Numbered from the stretch's first letter, positions 37,199-45,795 are shown. The stretch: 64,000 bases of DNA from an uncultured Parafilimonas sp. (GCA_903882935.1 CAIRZB010000043.1:102231-166230), one strand, 5' to 3'. Notes: generated by a model from the sequence alone, not told the origin. Translations and numbers: made by a program.

Positions 37199-38329
37199 AT
37201 GGATACTTTTCAAAATACGGTTGACCCAACCTTGGCCATTCCCCAAGTGGGCAGCCCGTCGTTAACGCCAGTAAGGTTAGACAAGGACGGCAACGTGGAT
37301 TTGTCGCTGGTTACGCCCCAGGAAGTGCAGCAATACAGTGAGATAAATAAAGACCTTAAACCCGGCGATGCCAACAGCATATTAAACTATGGCGTTGAGG
37401 CACAGGCCAGCATGGAGCGGTACAGCAACCAGTTTCTTACATCCGTGCGTACATACAACTCCGGTGAGGTGGGCACACTCATTACTGATTTGCTAGCGGA
37501 GTTAAACTATATTGATGTTGATGAGCTGGAAACAAACCCAGTAAAAAAATTCTTCTCCAACATTCCTTTTGTAAAAAAGCTGGTGTTTGACGCGAAGAAG
37601 TTATTTGATAAATACGATACCATCATCGGCAATGTTGACAAGATAACCAACAAGATAAAGGCCGGCCGTTTAAACTCGATAAAAGACAACAGCTCGCTGC
37701 AAACCATGTTCGACAGCAACGTGGAGTACATTAAGCAGATGGAGAAACTGATTATAGCAGGGCAGCTAAAGTACAAAGAACTGAACGACCAGCTGCAACA
37801 AATGGAAGCCAGTGCCGCCAATTACAACGATTATGAAATTGCCGACCTGCGCGATTTTGTAACGCGGCTGGATAAAAGGCTGGCCGATATGAAGATTGTG
37901 CGCTTTATTATGATGCAAAGCCTTGCGCAAATAAGGGTAGTGCAGAACAACAACACTTCTATTGCGGAGAAAGCACAGTCTATCATTTCCACCACCATCC
38001 CCGTTTGGAAGAACCAGCTTACCATAGCCGTGGCCCTGCAAAGGCAGAAGGCTAATGTGGAAATGCAGAAAAAAATTTCTGACACTACCAATGCCATACT
38101 GCAAAAAAATGCTGACTTGCTTAAGCAAAACAGCATAGAGGTTGCCAGGGAGAATGAGAAAACAGTGGTATCTATCGATACATTGAAGAAAACTACCCAG
38201 TCGCTGATTGAAACACTTACCGAAGTAAAACGCATCCACGATGAAGGTTTCCAAAACAGGAAGGTATTGAACACCGAATTACAAACCCTTGAAACAGAGC
38301 TGCGGAAGAACGTAACCAATGTTAAGTAA
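37199..38329 (+). CDS. Toxic anion resistance protein, TelA/KlaA family
   Basis: 376 residues, almost all helical and highly charged. The TelA pattern is seen in the spaced blocks SILNYGVEAQASMERYSNQ, NPVKKFFSNIPFVKKL and KIKAGRLNSI-DNSSL, then a long coiled-coil centre, and near residue 270 the segment SIISTTIPVWKNQLTIAVALQRQK. TelA proteins are regular partners of TerC/TerD in stress islands and of the kilA plasmid operon; mechanism unknown. Cytoplasmic. Confidence 0.92.
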   Translation: MDTFQNTVDPTLAIPQVGSPSLTPVRLDKDGNVDLSLVTPQEVQQYSEINKDLKPGDANSILNYGVEAQASMERYSNQFLTSVRTYNSGEVGTLITDLLAELNYIDVDELETNPVKKFFSNIPFVKKLVFDAKKLFDKYDTIIGNVDKITNKIKAGRLNSIKDNSSLQTMFDSNVEYIKQMEKLIIAGQLKYKELNDQLQQMEASAANYNDYEIADLRDFVTRLDKRLADMKIVRFIMMQSLAQIRVVQNNNTSIAEKAQSIISTTIPVWKNQLTIAVALQRQKANVEMQKKISDTTNAILQKNADLLKQNSIEVARENEKTVVSIDTLKKTTQSLIETLTEVKRIHDEGFQNRKVLNTELQTLETELRKNVTNVK

Positions 38330-38368
38330 AATAGTTAAGCGTTTTGGTGAGCAGTTAGCAAATGGCAA

Positions 38369-38406
38369 ACGTAAAACCTGCGTAGGCAGGTATCTCCTAA
38401 ATAATT
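38369..38406 (+). repeat. Short hairpin repeat, copy 1 (upstream of the 320-aa gene)
   Basis: A hairpin ACCTGC-GTAG-GCAGGT followed by TATCTCCTAAATAATT. The same 38-39-base unit recurs at 40770-40808 with A for T in the loop and one more change near the end. Same orientation. Between the two copies lie the unknown 320-aa gene and terC. Confidence 0.75.
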
Positions 38407-38548
38407 CACATGCACGCCTAAAACTAAGGTCGCCAAGACTAAAGCAGGTATAGGTGTTGCGGTATAGTGCGATGTTGCGGATGTAACCTAAAAGCGAGGC
38501 ATAACGAAAACCATTTTGCGTTTTAAGAAACTTTCCCGATGGTAAGCA

Positions 38549-39511
38549 ATGGATGAAAACCGGATAAACATACTCAACGAATCAAACAGGGTAATCAACA
38601 AATTACAGGTGTACGCCGTTTTTTTTGAGGAGGATATTATTTACAAAATATATTTACGCCTAGGGGTCATCCATAAACTGTTTGAAAACAATACTACGCT
38701 TGACATTAACAAGCTCGACCTGTTCCATCTACAGTTTACGGCTCCTGTTATTGATTTGCTTAAGAAAATTAAGAAGAACAATGAGGGTAATGTAAGCCTG
38801 CTTTTTGACGAAATACAACTGAACAAGGATTTGATTGACAAGTTGAACAACCAGTTACTGTCGGAAAAAACATTCAACCTAGAGAAACAGCGGCAGGCAC
38901 TAAAGATCAACAACTCATTGCGAAAGTTGTTCCAGGTGCTTTCGGACGACTCTGCGGAGTATCCATTCTCTAAAAACGTAAATGCGTTTGGTGCCCGGTT
39001 TTCAGACGATTTTTTTTACGAGATAAATGCCGATCTTTTCAGCCAGGTGTTGCAATACATCGCCGCTGATGTGTACACCAATGCCTATGCCGTTATACAA
39101 AAAAAATTGATGGGCCTGCTATGCAAATACGAGTTTAAAACGGAGTTTTTTTGTGGCCTTAAGGCAGGCAGCCTAATGATGGAAGTGTATAAATTTTTGG
39201 AGGTTGACAGGTATTTTCTTTTTGCCCCGGCCAAGAACCTGTTTTTATTTTGCGATATTGCAAGTATAACCGGCATTGACTGGACCAACACGGTGTCAAA
39301 AAATGAGCGGATCATTCAAGAACTAAATAATAAAAACGACAAGTTGAATGCCAGTGTGCATGTAATGAAGGCGTACATGCCCAACGACATCAAGAGTATA
39401 CTGAATGATACGTATAAAAAAGTATCGGAAATAGACTTTTTAAACAACCTGAGCAATGCCGATATACAGGCCAATATTTTAAAAACCATGCTGGATACGG
39501 ATATGCTGTAA
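38549..39511 (+). CDS. Unrecognised 320-aa protein of the Ter island
   Basis: Starts at the ATG at 38549, 219 bases after telA on the same strand. Predicted mostly helical and rich in Asn, Lys, Leu and Ile. An N-terminal helical part (about 1-130) carries acidic FFEEDIIYKIYLRLGV; the second half has hydrophobic FFCGLKAGSLMMEVYKF and FLFAPAKNLFLFCDIASITG. No transmembrane span, signal peptide or catalytic motif is apparent. No family recognised by eye. Position between telA and terC suggests a Ter-system component, perhaps a helical partner of TelA. Confidence 0.72.
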   Translation: MDENRINILNESNRVINKLQVYAVFFEEDIIYKIYLRLGVIHKLFENNTTLDINKLDLFHLQFTAPVIDLLKKIKKNNEGNVSLLFDEIQLNKDLIDKLNNQLLSEKTFNLEKQRQALKINNSLRKLFQVLSDDSAEYPFSKNVNAFGARFSDDFFYEINADLFSQVLQYIAADVYTNAYAVIQKKLMGLLCKYEFKTEFFCGLKAGSLMMEVYKFLEVDRYFLFAPAKNLFLFCDIASITGIDWTNTVSKNERIIQELNNKNDKLNASVHVMKAYMPNDIKSILNDTYKKVSEIDFLNNLSNADIQANILKTMLDTDML

Positions 39512-39704
39512 TATGGCTAATTCTTATTTTGACGTACTCTTGGTTTTTGATGTTTAATAAAATAGAACAAGTAATTAACCCTGAGCATTAAATCTCACAG
39601 TATTAGGCCAAAGTAAACAGCGCAAGAGCACCAGGCGAAAAATTAAGCCTGTTCGCAAAAATACCATCACGCAAGAAGCTTACGTGAAAAGTGCGTCGTT
39701 AAAT

Positions 39705-39792
39705 TTGGGGAGGCGCGGGATGGCAAAAACGCGCGGAGCGATCGGGTTTTGCCTTGATTTTTTTGGTTCTTTTTGTATCAAGACAAAAAGAA
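39705..39792 (+). repeat. Copy 2 of the dispersed intergenic repeat
   Basis: Pairs with 11433-11525 in opposite orientation. Here TGGGGAGGCGCGGGATGGC, AAAACGCGCGGAGCGATCGG, TTTTGCCTTGA, a T tract and a perfect 11-bp inverted repeat GTTCTTTTTGT/ACAAAAAGAAC. A frame running through it into terC is open by chance and would make a false N-terminal extension of TerC. The gap 39512-39905 holds nothing else recognisable; the terC promoter should lie after the repeat. Confidence 0.78.
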
Positions 39793-39905
39793 CATTCTAT
39801 AAGCCGGCAGTGGTCGCAGAAACGGTGAAGGTGGCAAAAGCATCTCAAAACCAGAATTGGCTCGTAACAGCAACACCATACAAAAACCAACCATACATTT
39901 GTACC

Positions 39906-40673
39906 ATGAACCAATTAATACAACAAATTATTGATAACCCGTTGCCATCGTTGGCTATTGTTGGCAACCTAGTGATTATAGAAAGCCTTTTGTCGGTTGA
40001 CAACGCGGCTGTACTCGCCACTATGGTAATGGACCTTGACCCCAAGCAGCGTAAAAGGGCACTGCGTTATGGCATATTGGGTGCCTATGTATTTAGGGGC
40101 CTTGCAATGTTATTTGCCTCGTTACTCATAAAAATATGGTGGCTTAAACCAGTGGGCGGGTTGTACCTGTTGTACCTGGTGTGGGATTGGTGGAAAGGCC
40201 AGCAGGCCGAAGGCGGCGGCGATGAAGCCATTGACAAGCAAGGCAACTGGCTTTACCGCACTGTGGTGGGCAGTATTGGCACCTTTTGGGCCACCGTTGC
40301 GATTGTTGAACTGATGGATATGGCTTTTAGCATTGACAATGTGTTTGCCGCCGTGGCATTTACGCCCAACATAATACTGGTTTGTACCGGCGTATTCATT
40401 GGCATATTGGCCATGCGGTTTATTGCCCAGTGGTTTGTTAAGCTGATGGAGAAGTATAGCTTTTTGGAAACCTCTGCCTTTGTAGTGATAGGCATACTGG
40501 GCATAAAATTGCTGCTTTCGTTGGTGCAACATTTTGTACCCGATAGCGCGTTGTCTGCATTTCTTGACAGCCGTGCCGCCGATATTACCATGTCTGCCAT
40601 TACAGTAAGTATTTTCTTCATCCCTATCATAACCTCCATACTGTTTAACGTGCCTAAGAAAAATGTGGGGTAG
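39906..40673 (+). CDS. TerC-family integral membrane protein
   Basis: 255 residues from the ATG at 39906 (MNQLIQQ); a longer start at 39684 would run through the dispersed repeat and is rejected. About seven helices. Family signatures: IIESLLSVDNAAVLA at about 20, MDMAFSIDNVFAAVA in the middle (both with the conserved Asp-Asn of the helix), and FVVIGILGIKLLLS near the end. TerC proteins are linked to metal export (for example Mn2+) and form the membrane component of Ter systems. Last gene of the island. Confidence 0.93.
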   Translation: MNQLIQQIIDNPLPSLAIVGNLVIIESLLSVDNAAVLATMVMDLDPKQRKRALRYGILGAYVFRGLAMLFASLLIKIWWLKPVGGLYLLYLVWDWWKGQQAEGGGDEAIDKQGNWLYRTVVGSIGTFWATVAIVELMDMAFSIDNVFAAVAFTPNIILVCTGVFIGILAMRFIAQWFVKLMEKYSFLETSAFVVIGILGIKLLLSLVQHFVPDSALSAFLDSRAADITMSAITVSIFFIPIITSILFNVPKKNVG

Positions 40674-40769
40674 CCTAAGGCGGCACATGTTTTTTTGTAA
40701 AAAAGGGTTGGGCTGCATTGGCTTTTTAGGATTTCCGTCAAACTAATTATGTGCACTACAAGCGGCGGA

Positions 40770-40808
40770 AACGTTATACCTGCGAAGGCAGGTATCTCCT
40801 AAATTATT
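40770..40808 (+). repeat. Short hairpin repeat, copy 2 (after terC)
   Basis: ACCTGC-GAAG-GCAGGT then TATCTCCTAAATTATT, matching 38369-38406. The surrounding sequence is unrelated, so the repeat is the unit of 38-39 bases. Confidence 0.75.
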
Positions 40809-40945
40809 AACGAGGCAGACAACTTTGAGAGATCCTTGCTTGCACAGGCGGATTTGGCGACTAAAATTGGCAAGAGGCCCAAGCTATTTTGAAAACTTTG
40901 CCGCTAGCAAAAGGAGAGAGTTTTAACCAGTTTATATACCGCAAT

Positions 40946-41674
40946 ATGAAATTCATTAAACACCTTGTGTATATTTTACTGTTAGCCTTTGTTTGCATTG
41001 CTGGGGTAACCAATGCGCAAGGGCTAAAAATAGCACACCTCTCCGGCAATTTTTATGTGTACACAACCTACAAAATGTTGGATGGCAGCCCCTTCCCCTC
41101 CAACAGCATGTACTTGGTTACCAATAAAGGCGTTGTACTATTTGATACACCTTGGGACACCGCACAGTGCCAGCCGCTGTTAGACAGCATACAACTGCGC
41201 CACCATCAAAAAGTGGTGTTGTGCATAGCCACCCATTTTCACGACGACCGCACCATCGGGCTTGCATTTTTGCGCCAGCATGGGGTTAAAACCTACACAT
41301 CGCTGCAAACAGATTTGTTATGCCAGCAACACGGGGACAGCCGGGCCAAATACATATTTACAGCCGACACAACCTTTACCGTTGGCGGTTATGCATTTCA
41401 AACTTATTGGCCTGGCAAAGGCCATACTGCCGATAACATTGTTATTTGGTTTGCCAAGCAAAAAATACTCTACGGGGGCTGCTTAATAAAAAGCATTGAC
41501 AATAAAAGCTTGGGGAATATTGCCGATGCAGATGTTGCCGCTTGGCCTTCCACCATAAGCCGGCTGCTCGCCAAGTTTCCAGATGCGGAAGATGTTATTC
41601 CTGGCCATTTTGGCTGGTCTGGCAGAGATGCATTGCAGCACACGCTTGATTTGTTGCGGCAAAACGGCCAGTAA
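40946..41674 (+). CDS. Subclass B1 metallo-beta-lactamase
   Basis: 242 residues from the ATG at 40946, which begins a signal peptide ending in NAQ (about residue 25); the frame upstream lacks signal features. All B1 zinc ligands are in place: ATHFHDD (His97, His99, Asp101, standard 116/118/120), GKGHTADN (His160, standard 196), YGGCLIKS (Cys179, standard 221) and IPGHFGW (His221, standard 263). NIADADVAAWP matches the segment after Cys in BlaB/IND/CcrA enzymes. Predicted periplasmic enzyme that may hydrolyse carbapenems. No regulator or mobile element adjoins, so probably intrinsic. Confidence 0.93.
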   Translation: MKFIKHLVYILLLAFVCIAGVTNAQGLKIAHLSGNFYVYTTYKMLDGSPFPSNSMYLVTNKGVVLFDTPWDTAQCQPLLDSIQLRHHQKVVLCIATHFHDDRTIGLAFLRQHGVKTYTSLQTDLLCQQHGDSRAKYIFTADTTFTVGGYAFQTYWPGKGHTADNIVIWFAKQKILYGGCLIKSIDNKSLGNIADADVAAWPSTISRLLAKFPDAEDVIPGHFGWSGRDALQHTLDLLRQNGQ

Positions 41675-41848
41675 TTGGCAGTTTCTTTCTGTTGGTATTA
41701 TGGTTCAGGTAGTTGGCAACGACAGAGGGGCATACAACCCAGTTAGCCCTTGCGGCCAGGGGTGTCGGAAAGCCTTTTGTATTTGTCTTTAAAAAAATGA
41801 TGCTAAAGTTCGGCTGGTGGTAATGCGGTGGGCAAGTTTTACAATCTA

Positions 41849-41891
41849 AAAGGGCAAATATTGCCTGCGATTGCAGTAATATTTGCCCTTT
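41849..41891. repeat. Strong 14-bp perfect hairpin
   Basis: AAAGGGCAAATATT at 41849-41862 pairs perfectly with AATATTTGCCCTTT at 41878-41891, and inner CTGC/GCAG pairs extend it. It lies 175 bases after the metallo-beta-lactamase stop in a 463-base gap. No T tract follows, so it is not a typical terminator. Confidence 0.75.
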
Positions 41892-41957
41892 GGGTTAATG
41901 TACTATTGAGTCACTATCTGTTATTTGGGTTGCTAGCAGCCTTAACTTTAATTTATG

Positions 41958-42073
41958 ACCCACTAGGGTCAAATGTTTATAGTAAAGCCGCTTATTCTCG
42001 CACATACTACCCCACAAGGGGTCGTATTCGGATATTTGAATTTAATTGCTATAAACATTCGACCCTAATGGGT
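41958..42073. mobile_element. 116-bp element with 25-bp terminal inverted repeats
   Basis: Arms at 41958-41982 and 42049-42073 match in inverted orientation at 23 of 25 positions (ACCCAYTAGGGTCRAATGTTT core). No target duplication is obvious at the edges. It does not code. It may be a MITE-like element or a large hairpin. The nearby 42095-42120 resembles the arm of the element at 62.7 kb. Confidence 0.65.
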
Positions 42074-42137
42074 TAAAACGCGCTGAGTTACAGTAAAACC
42101 AAATTACGAATAGTCATTATCTATCGCAAATATGTAA

Positions 42138-43292
42138 CTAATTGGCAAATATCCCCGACAGTTTATTCACCAAGTCGTCTCCCCGTAGGTCTTTTGCCAC
42201 TATTTTGCCGGTTGGGTCAATCAACAGGTTCTGGGGTATCGACTGTATCCCATATTGTTTAGCCACTGCATTATCCCAAAATTTAAGGTCAGATACGTGC
42301 GTCCAAGTAAGCCTGTCGTCGTGTATTGCCTTCAACCATTTGTCTTTGGCGCCCGGCTGGTCAAGCGATACACTTAATATGCTAAAGCCCTTATCCTTAA
42401 ACTTGTTAAAAGCAGCTACCACATTGGGGTTTTCGCGGCGGCAGGGTCCGCACCAGCTTGCCCAAAAATCGAGCAATATATATTTGCCACGCAGGCTGGT
42501 AAGGCTCACTTGGTTGCCCAGGGTGTCGGCTTGCGAAAAATCAGGCGCGGTTTTGCCTATACCTGTAAGCTTGGCTATGTCAATCTTGCTTTGTAGGCTT
42601 TTGCCGGCTGCATAGGCCTTTTGTTCCTTGGGTAGTTTGTTGTATAAGGGTTCTATTTTATCTGCATCTATTTGGTAACCCGCATAGTCTTGCAATACAA
42701 AAACTGCTATGGGGCTGGCGGGGTTTGTTTTAATATAAGTACCATATACATCTTCTGTTTTGGCACTGTCAAGCGCATCAATCTGCTTTTCCAAACTGTC
42801 AGCAAGGCCTTTTTGCTTATCCCTTCGGGCGGCTGAATAGGCATCGTACAGCGGCGTAATTTTGGCGTCATATTTTTTTTCGCCCTCCTCAATTTTTTGC
42901 AGTTCGGTATTTAGTGCGCCGCCTTTTATTTCTGCTTCAGCAAAATTGTTTTTTACACACGCAATAATTGTTTCGGCACTGGGCTGTATAAATATAGAAA
43001 CTGCGTCGCGGTCGTAATTTATTTGCTTTGATGCTGGGTTGGCACTGGCATATTTTACATACACCATGGCTTTAACTGGCTCGCCAAAACTACCCCGGAA
43101 GGAGAATGTTCCATTTTTTACCCGTACACTGTCAATTACACGGGCATCGTCATGCATGTAAACAATAAAAACTTTTTCAATCGTGTCTTTAATGCCTTTT
43201 ACTGAGCCGGAAACCAACCATGGCTTGCTTACGGCTTGGCCAAAAACGGCCGCGCTTGTGGCTAACAGTGCTAATACCAATATTTTCTTCAT
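42138..43292 (-). CDS. TlpA-like thioredoxin with DUF4369 N-terminal domain
   Basis: 384 residues with a signal peptide ending in VFGQ. The N-terminal beta-rich part (VSGSVKGIKDTIEKVFIVYMHDD ... KNGTFSFRGSFGEPVKAMVYV) fits DUF4369. A helical linker (about 130-235) leads to an AhpC/TSA-thioredoxin domain with the active site FWASWCGPCRRENPN. Periplasmic thiol-disulfide protein, common in Bacteroidota, where such proteins are often numerous; partner unknown. Confidence 0.92.
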   Translation of the reverse strand: MKKILVLALLATSAAVFGQAVSKPWLVSGSVKGIKDTIEKVFIVYMHDDARVIDSVRVKNGTFSFRGSFGEPVKAMVYVKYASANPASKQINYDRDAVSIFIQPSAETIIACVKNNFAEAEIKGGALNTELQKIEEGEKKYDAKITPLYDAYSAARRDKQKGLADSLEKQIDALDSAKTEDVYGTYIKTNPASPIAVFVLQDYAGYQIDADKIEPLYNKLPKEQKAYAAGKSLQSKIDIAKLTGIGKTAPDFSQADTLGNQVSLTSLRGKYILLDFWASWCGPCRRENPNVVAAFNKFKDKGFSILSVSLDQPGAKDKWLKAIHDDRLTWTHVSDLKFWDNAVAKQYGIQSIPQNLLIDPTGKIVAKDLRGDDLVNKLSGIFAN

Positions 43293-43352
43293 CTAAGTAA
43301 GTTTTGGTAAATGTATTACATTAAGTTTTTAAAAATATTAAGACTGATAAAA

Positions 43353-43392
43353 AACAGAAGGGTGTCTCCGTTATAGAAACACCCTTCTGTTG
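43353..43392 (-). terminator. Terminator of the outer-membrane protein gene
   Basis: AACAGAAGGGTGT pairs with ACACCCTTCTGTT across a 13-base loop. On the minus strand it is followed by TTTTTATC, and it lies 27 bases after the stop of the gene at 43419-44408. Confidence 0.8.
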
Positions 43393-43418
43393 TATTTAAT
43401 TGTAGCTAAATGTATTGC

Positions 43419-44408
43419 TTAACCGCCGTAGTAAAACTTAGGCCCGTTGCCAAACCGCACGCTTAGTGTTAAGAAGATATTGGTGTAAGAATCATTTTGG
43501 GTTCCGTCGGCCCTAAGCAGCGCCGGGTGTACTTTCCAAGGCGTTCTAGACTGTGAATAGCCCGATAACTGCTTGGCAAGTGCTGCCTGCGTTGGTGAAA
43601 GGTTTTGGTCAAAAGCACTTTGGTTTACATAATAACCGTGTACATCGTCAATATAATCGGTAAATGTATGGCGGAAGGTAACACCAACAGAAAGGGCGAA
43701 TGTATTGTCAAAATAAAATTTTACGCCGAGTGTAACTGGTATATAAACGCCCAACAGGCTATATTGCTTTGCATAAGGTACACTAACAGTTTTGCCCGTG
43801 CGTGCATCGGTGTAGGTATTAGTACCTGAAAAACCTTCGCCTTCAGTATGCAACGGCCTAAGGTCAACCCATTTGCCTTGGTAGTAGGTTTGGGGGTTAA
43901 AATGGAACAAACCCAAGCCAAAGCCTATGTAAGGGCTTATTTTGTGTATTTCTACATTTTTGTCAAAAATCATTACTGGGTAAACGTCCGCGTTTATACT
44001 TCCTTCCAAAATCCTCGATCTAAAGCTTAGGTTGCGGTAATACCTCCAACGCTCTAAGTCGTTGGTGTTTTTAATCAGGCTGTCAGCACCTGTTACAGTA
44101 GTGTAATTAAATGCCAATTTAACAGCTAGCCAACTGTAGGGAAAATAATCTGCAAACACCCCAACAAACGGCTTGGTGGTAGGCGCATTAAAGTCTTTAA
44201 TAAAGGTTTGCCCTTTACCTCTGTTACCACCCAAATCTCCCAAAAAGGTGTTGGCACCACCTGTTACCCCCACTTCCCAGTGGCCGGCAATATCTTCTAA
44301 CTCATCATCTTGGGCTTCACTTTTTATGTTGATGAAAAGTATACCAAAGGTTAGTACCAAAGGCAATACACCACTGGTAAATTTTTTCATCAGGAAAAAA
44401 TTTTTCAT
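43419..44408 (-). CDS. Outer-membrane beta-barrel protein
   Basis: 329 residues. Signal peptide ending in SEAQ; the ATG at 44408 is used, with another Met six codons in. The body has alternating aromatic strands typical of a barrel (HWEVGVTGGANTFLGDLGG, WLAVKLAFNYTTV, ISPYIGFGLGLFHF, ALSVGVTFRHTFTDYIDDV). It ends FLTLSVRFGNGPKFYYGG, a terminal strand without the usual final Phe. Resembles the DUF6089-type proteins of Bacteroidota. Role unknown. Confidence 0.85.
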   Translation of the reverse strand: MKNFFLMKKFTSGVLPLVLTFGILFINIKSEAQDDELEDIAGHWEVGVTGGANTFLGDLGGNRGKGQTFIKDFNAPTTKPFVGVFADYFPYSWLAVKLAFNYTTVTGADSLIKNTNDLERWRYYRNLSFRSRILEGSINADVYPVMIFDKNVEIHKISPYIGFGLGLFHFNPQTYYQGKWVDLRPLHTEGEGFSGTNTYTDARTGKTVSVPYAKQYSLLGVYIPVTLGVKFYFDNTFALSVGVTFRHTFTDYIDDVHGYYVNQSAFDQNLSPTQAALAKQLSGYSQSRTPWKVHPALLRADGTQNDSYTNIFLTLSVRFGNGPKFYYGG

Positions 44409-44473
44409 TGCGGAAAATTTAGTAGTACAGATTAATTATTGGCAAATATAGTAACAATTTTGGCATGATTATA

Positions 44474-44920
44474 TTAAAATCTCAACATATGTAGGTGTTC
44501 TATGCCGTCTTCCATATAATGCTCCCCAACCTGTTGAAAACCAAAGCTTTCGTAAAATTTTTGTAGGTATAGCTGGGCGCCTATCTTAATGTTTTTTTTA
44601 CCAAAAATTAAGGTGCAGTTTAATATTGCGTTTTGCAGCAACTGTTTGCCGGCCCCACTGCCTCGGTATTTTTTTGCAGTTATTACCCGGCCTATAGACA
44701 TTTCGGCGTACGCAACGCCGGGCGGCACCAGTCTTGCATACGCAACTAAGTTGCCGTTATGCCATGCTGCCAAGTGGTGGCAACGTTGGTCTTTGTCGTC
44801 GGCATCCAAAAAAACGCAGTTTTGCTCAACCACAAATATTTCGCTGCGCAGCTGCATTATGGTATACAATTCATGCACGCTTAGTTCGTCAAAGGTGGCA
44901 CAACGCCAATTAAATTCCAT
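44474..44920 (-). CDS. GNAT acetyltransferase, ElaA family
   Basis: 148 residues from the ATG at 44920. ElaA-type motifs: LYTIMQLRSEIFVVEQNC at the start, DADDKDQRCHHLAAW, then the acetyl-CoA loop SIGRVITAKKYRGSGAGKQLL and the end FYESFGFQQVGEHYMEDGI. Acetylates an unknown amine. The start overlaps the esterase stop by one base (TAATG), so translation is coupled to the gene upstream. Confidence 0.9.
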   Translation of the reverse strand: MEFNWRCATFDELSVHELYTIMQLRSEIFVVEQNCVFLDADDKDQRCHHLAAWHNGNLVAYARLVPPGVAYAEMSIGRVITAKKYRGSGAGKQLLQNAILNCTLIFGKKNIKIGAQLYLQKFYESFGFQQVGEHYMEDGIEHLHMLRF

Positions 44921-45795
44921 TAATGAACATATTGGTTTAAAAAGTTTACAATCTTGGTATACGTGTCGGTAAGTTTTGCACCCGCCCACCCGTGGCCTTC
45001 TTGGTCGTACACCACAAAACTGTTGGGCACGCCATAGGTATCTAATTTTGCGTGCAGCCGTTCACTTTCATTAAAAGGTACGATGGCATCGGCTGTGCCA
45101 TGAAAAATGATGGTGGGCGGTGCCGCAGCGGTTATATAGTTTATAGGGCTGGCTTGTGCATATAGGGCGGAGTCTTTTACGGCATCAGTGCCCATAAAAT
45201 TTTTCAGCACAGGGTCTGCCAATTGTGGAAACGGCTCGTTAAAGTATAGCCAGTAAAGGTCAACAGGGCCAAACAGGTCAACCACTGCTTTTATATGCCC
45301 GTCTGTGTTTTTGCCAAAGCCCTGTAGCATGGCAAGGTGGGCACCGGCACTGGCACCCGCCATTACTATTTTTTGGGTGCTCACATTATAGTCGGCCATG
45401 CGGCTGTTAATATAACTGATGGCCGTGCCAATATCTTCCACTGCGGCAGGGTATGTGTTCTTGCCATTTAGTGCCAGCCGGTAATTGATGTTAAAAATGG
45501 CATAGCCCGCCAGCTGTGGGTAAATAGCCATTACCGCGCTGTCAAAGTCGGCTTTGTCGCCGCTTTCCCATGAGCCGCCGTGTACCATTAGCATTATTTT
45601 AGTGCTGGCCGCAGTTCGGCCGGCGGGCAGGTACACGTCCATTGCTTGGGCGGGGTCACTGCCATAGGCCACATTTTTTATGGTAAGCTGTTTTGTGGGG
45701 TCGTAATTAACGGCAACAGGCCCGCTTTTTTTGCAGGATGCCAACATGGCCAAAAAAGATAATAGCACGCAGGTTTTGTAAATGCTAGTGGTCAT
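44920..45795 (-). CDS. Lipoprotein alpha/beta-hydrolase (BD-FAE-like esterase)
   Basis: 291 residues from the ATG at 45795. The lipoprotein signal ends in MLASCKK. Core motifs: MLMVHGGSWESGDK (oxyanion HGG), nucleophile elbow MAGASAGAH, acid in HGTADAIVPF, and His in DQEGHGWAG. Fits secreted carboxylesterases of the feruloyl-esterase-like group. First gene of a two-gene unit with the acetyltransferase. Confidence 0.9.
   Translation of the reverse strand: MTTSIYKTCVLLSFLAMLASCKKSGPVAVNYDPTKQLTIKNVAYGSDPAQAMDVYLPAGRTAASTKIMLMVHGGSWESGDKADFDSAVMAIYPQLAGYAIFNINYRLALNGKNTYPAAVEDIGTAISYINSRMADYNVSTQKIVMAGASAGAHLAMLQGFGKNTDGHIKAVVDLFGPVDLYWLYFNEPFPQLADPVLKNFMGTDAVKDSALYAQASPINYITAAAPPTIIFHGTADAIVPFNESERLHAKLDTYGVPNSFVVYDQEGHGWAGAKLTDTYTKIVNFLNQYVH

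Noticed and set aside
39684..39905. N-terminal extension of TerC
   Set aside because: The frame is open only because it runs through the dispersed repeat (39705-39792); the normal TerC start is the ATG at 39906.
41828..42076. 82-codon frame with a hydrophobic stretch
   Set aside because: Starts with GTG and runs through the perfect hairpin and the inverted-repeat element, so its openness is best explained by those repeats.
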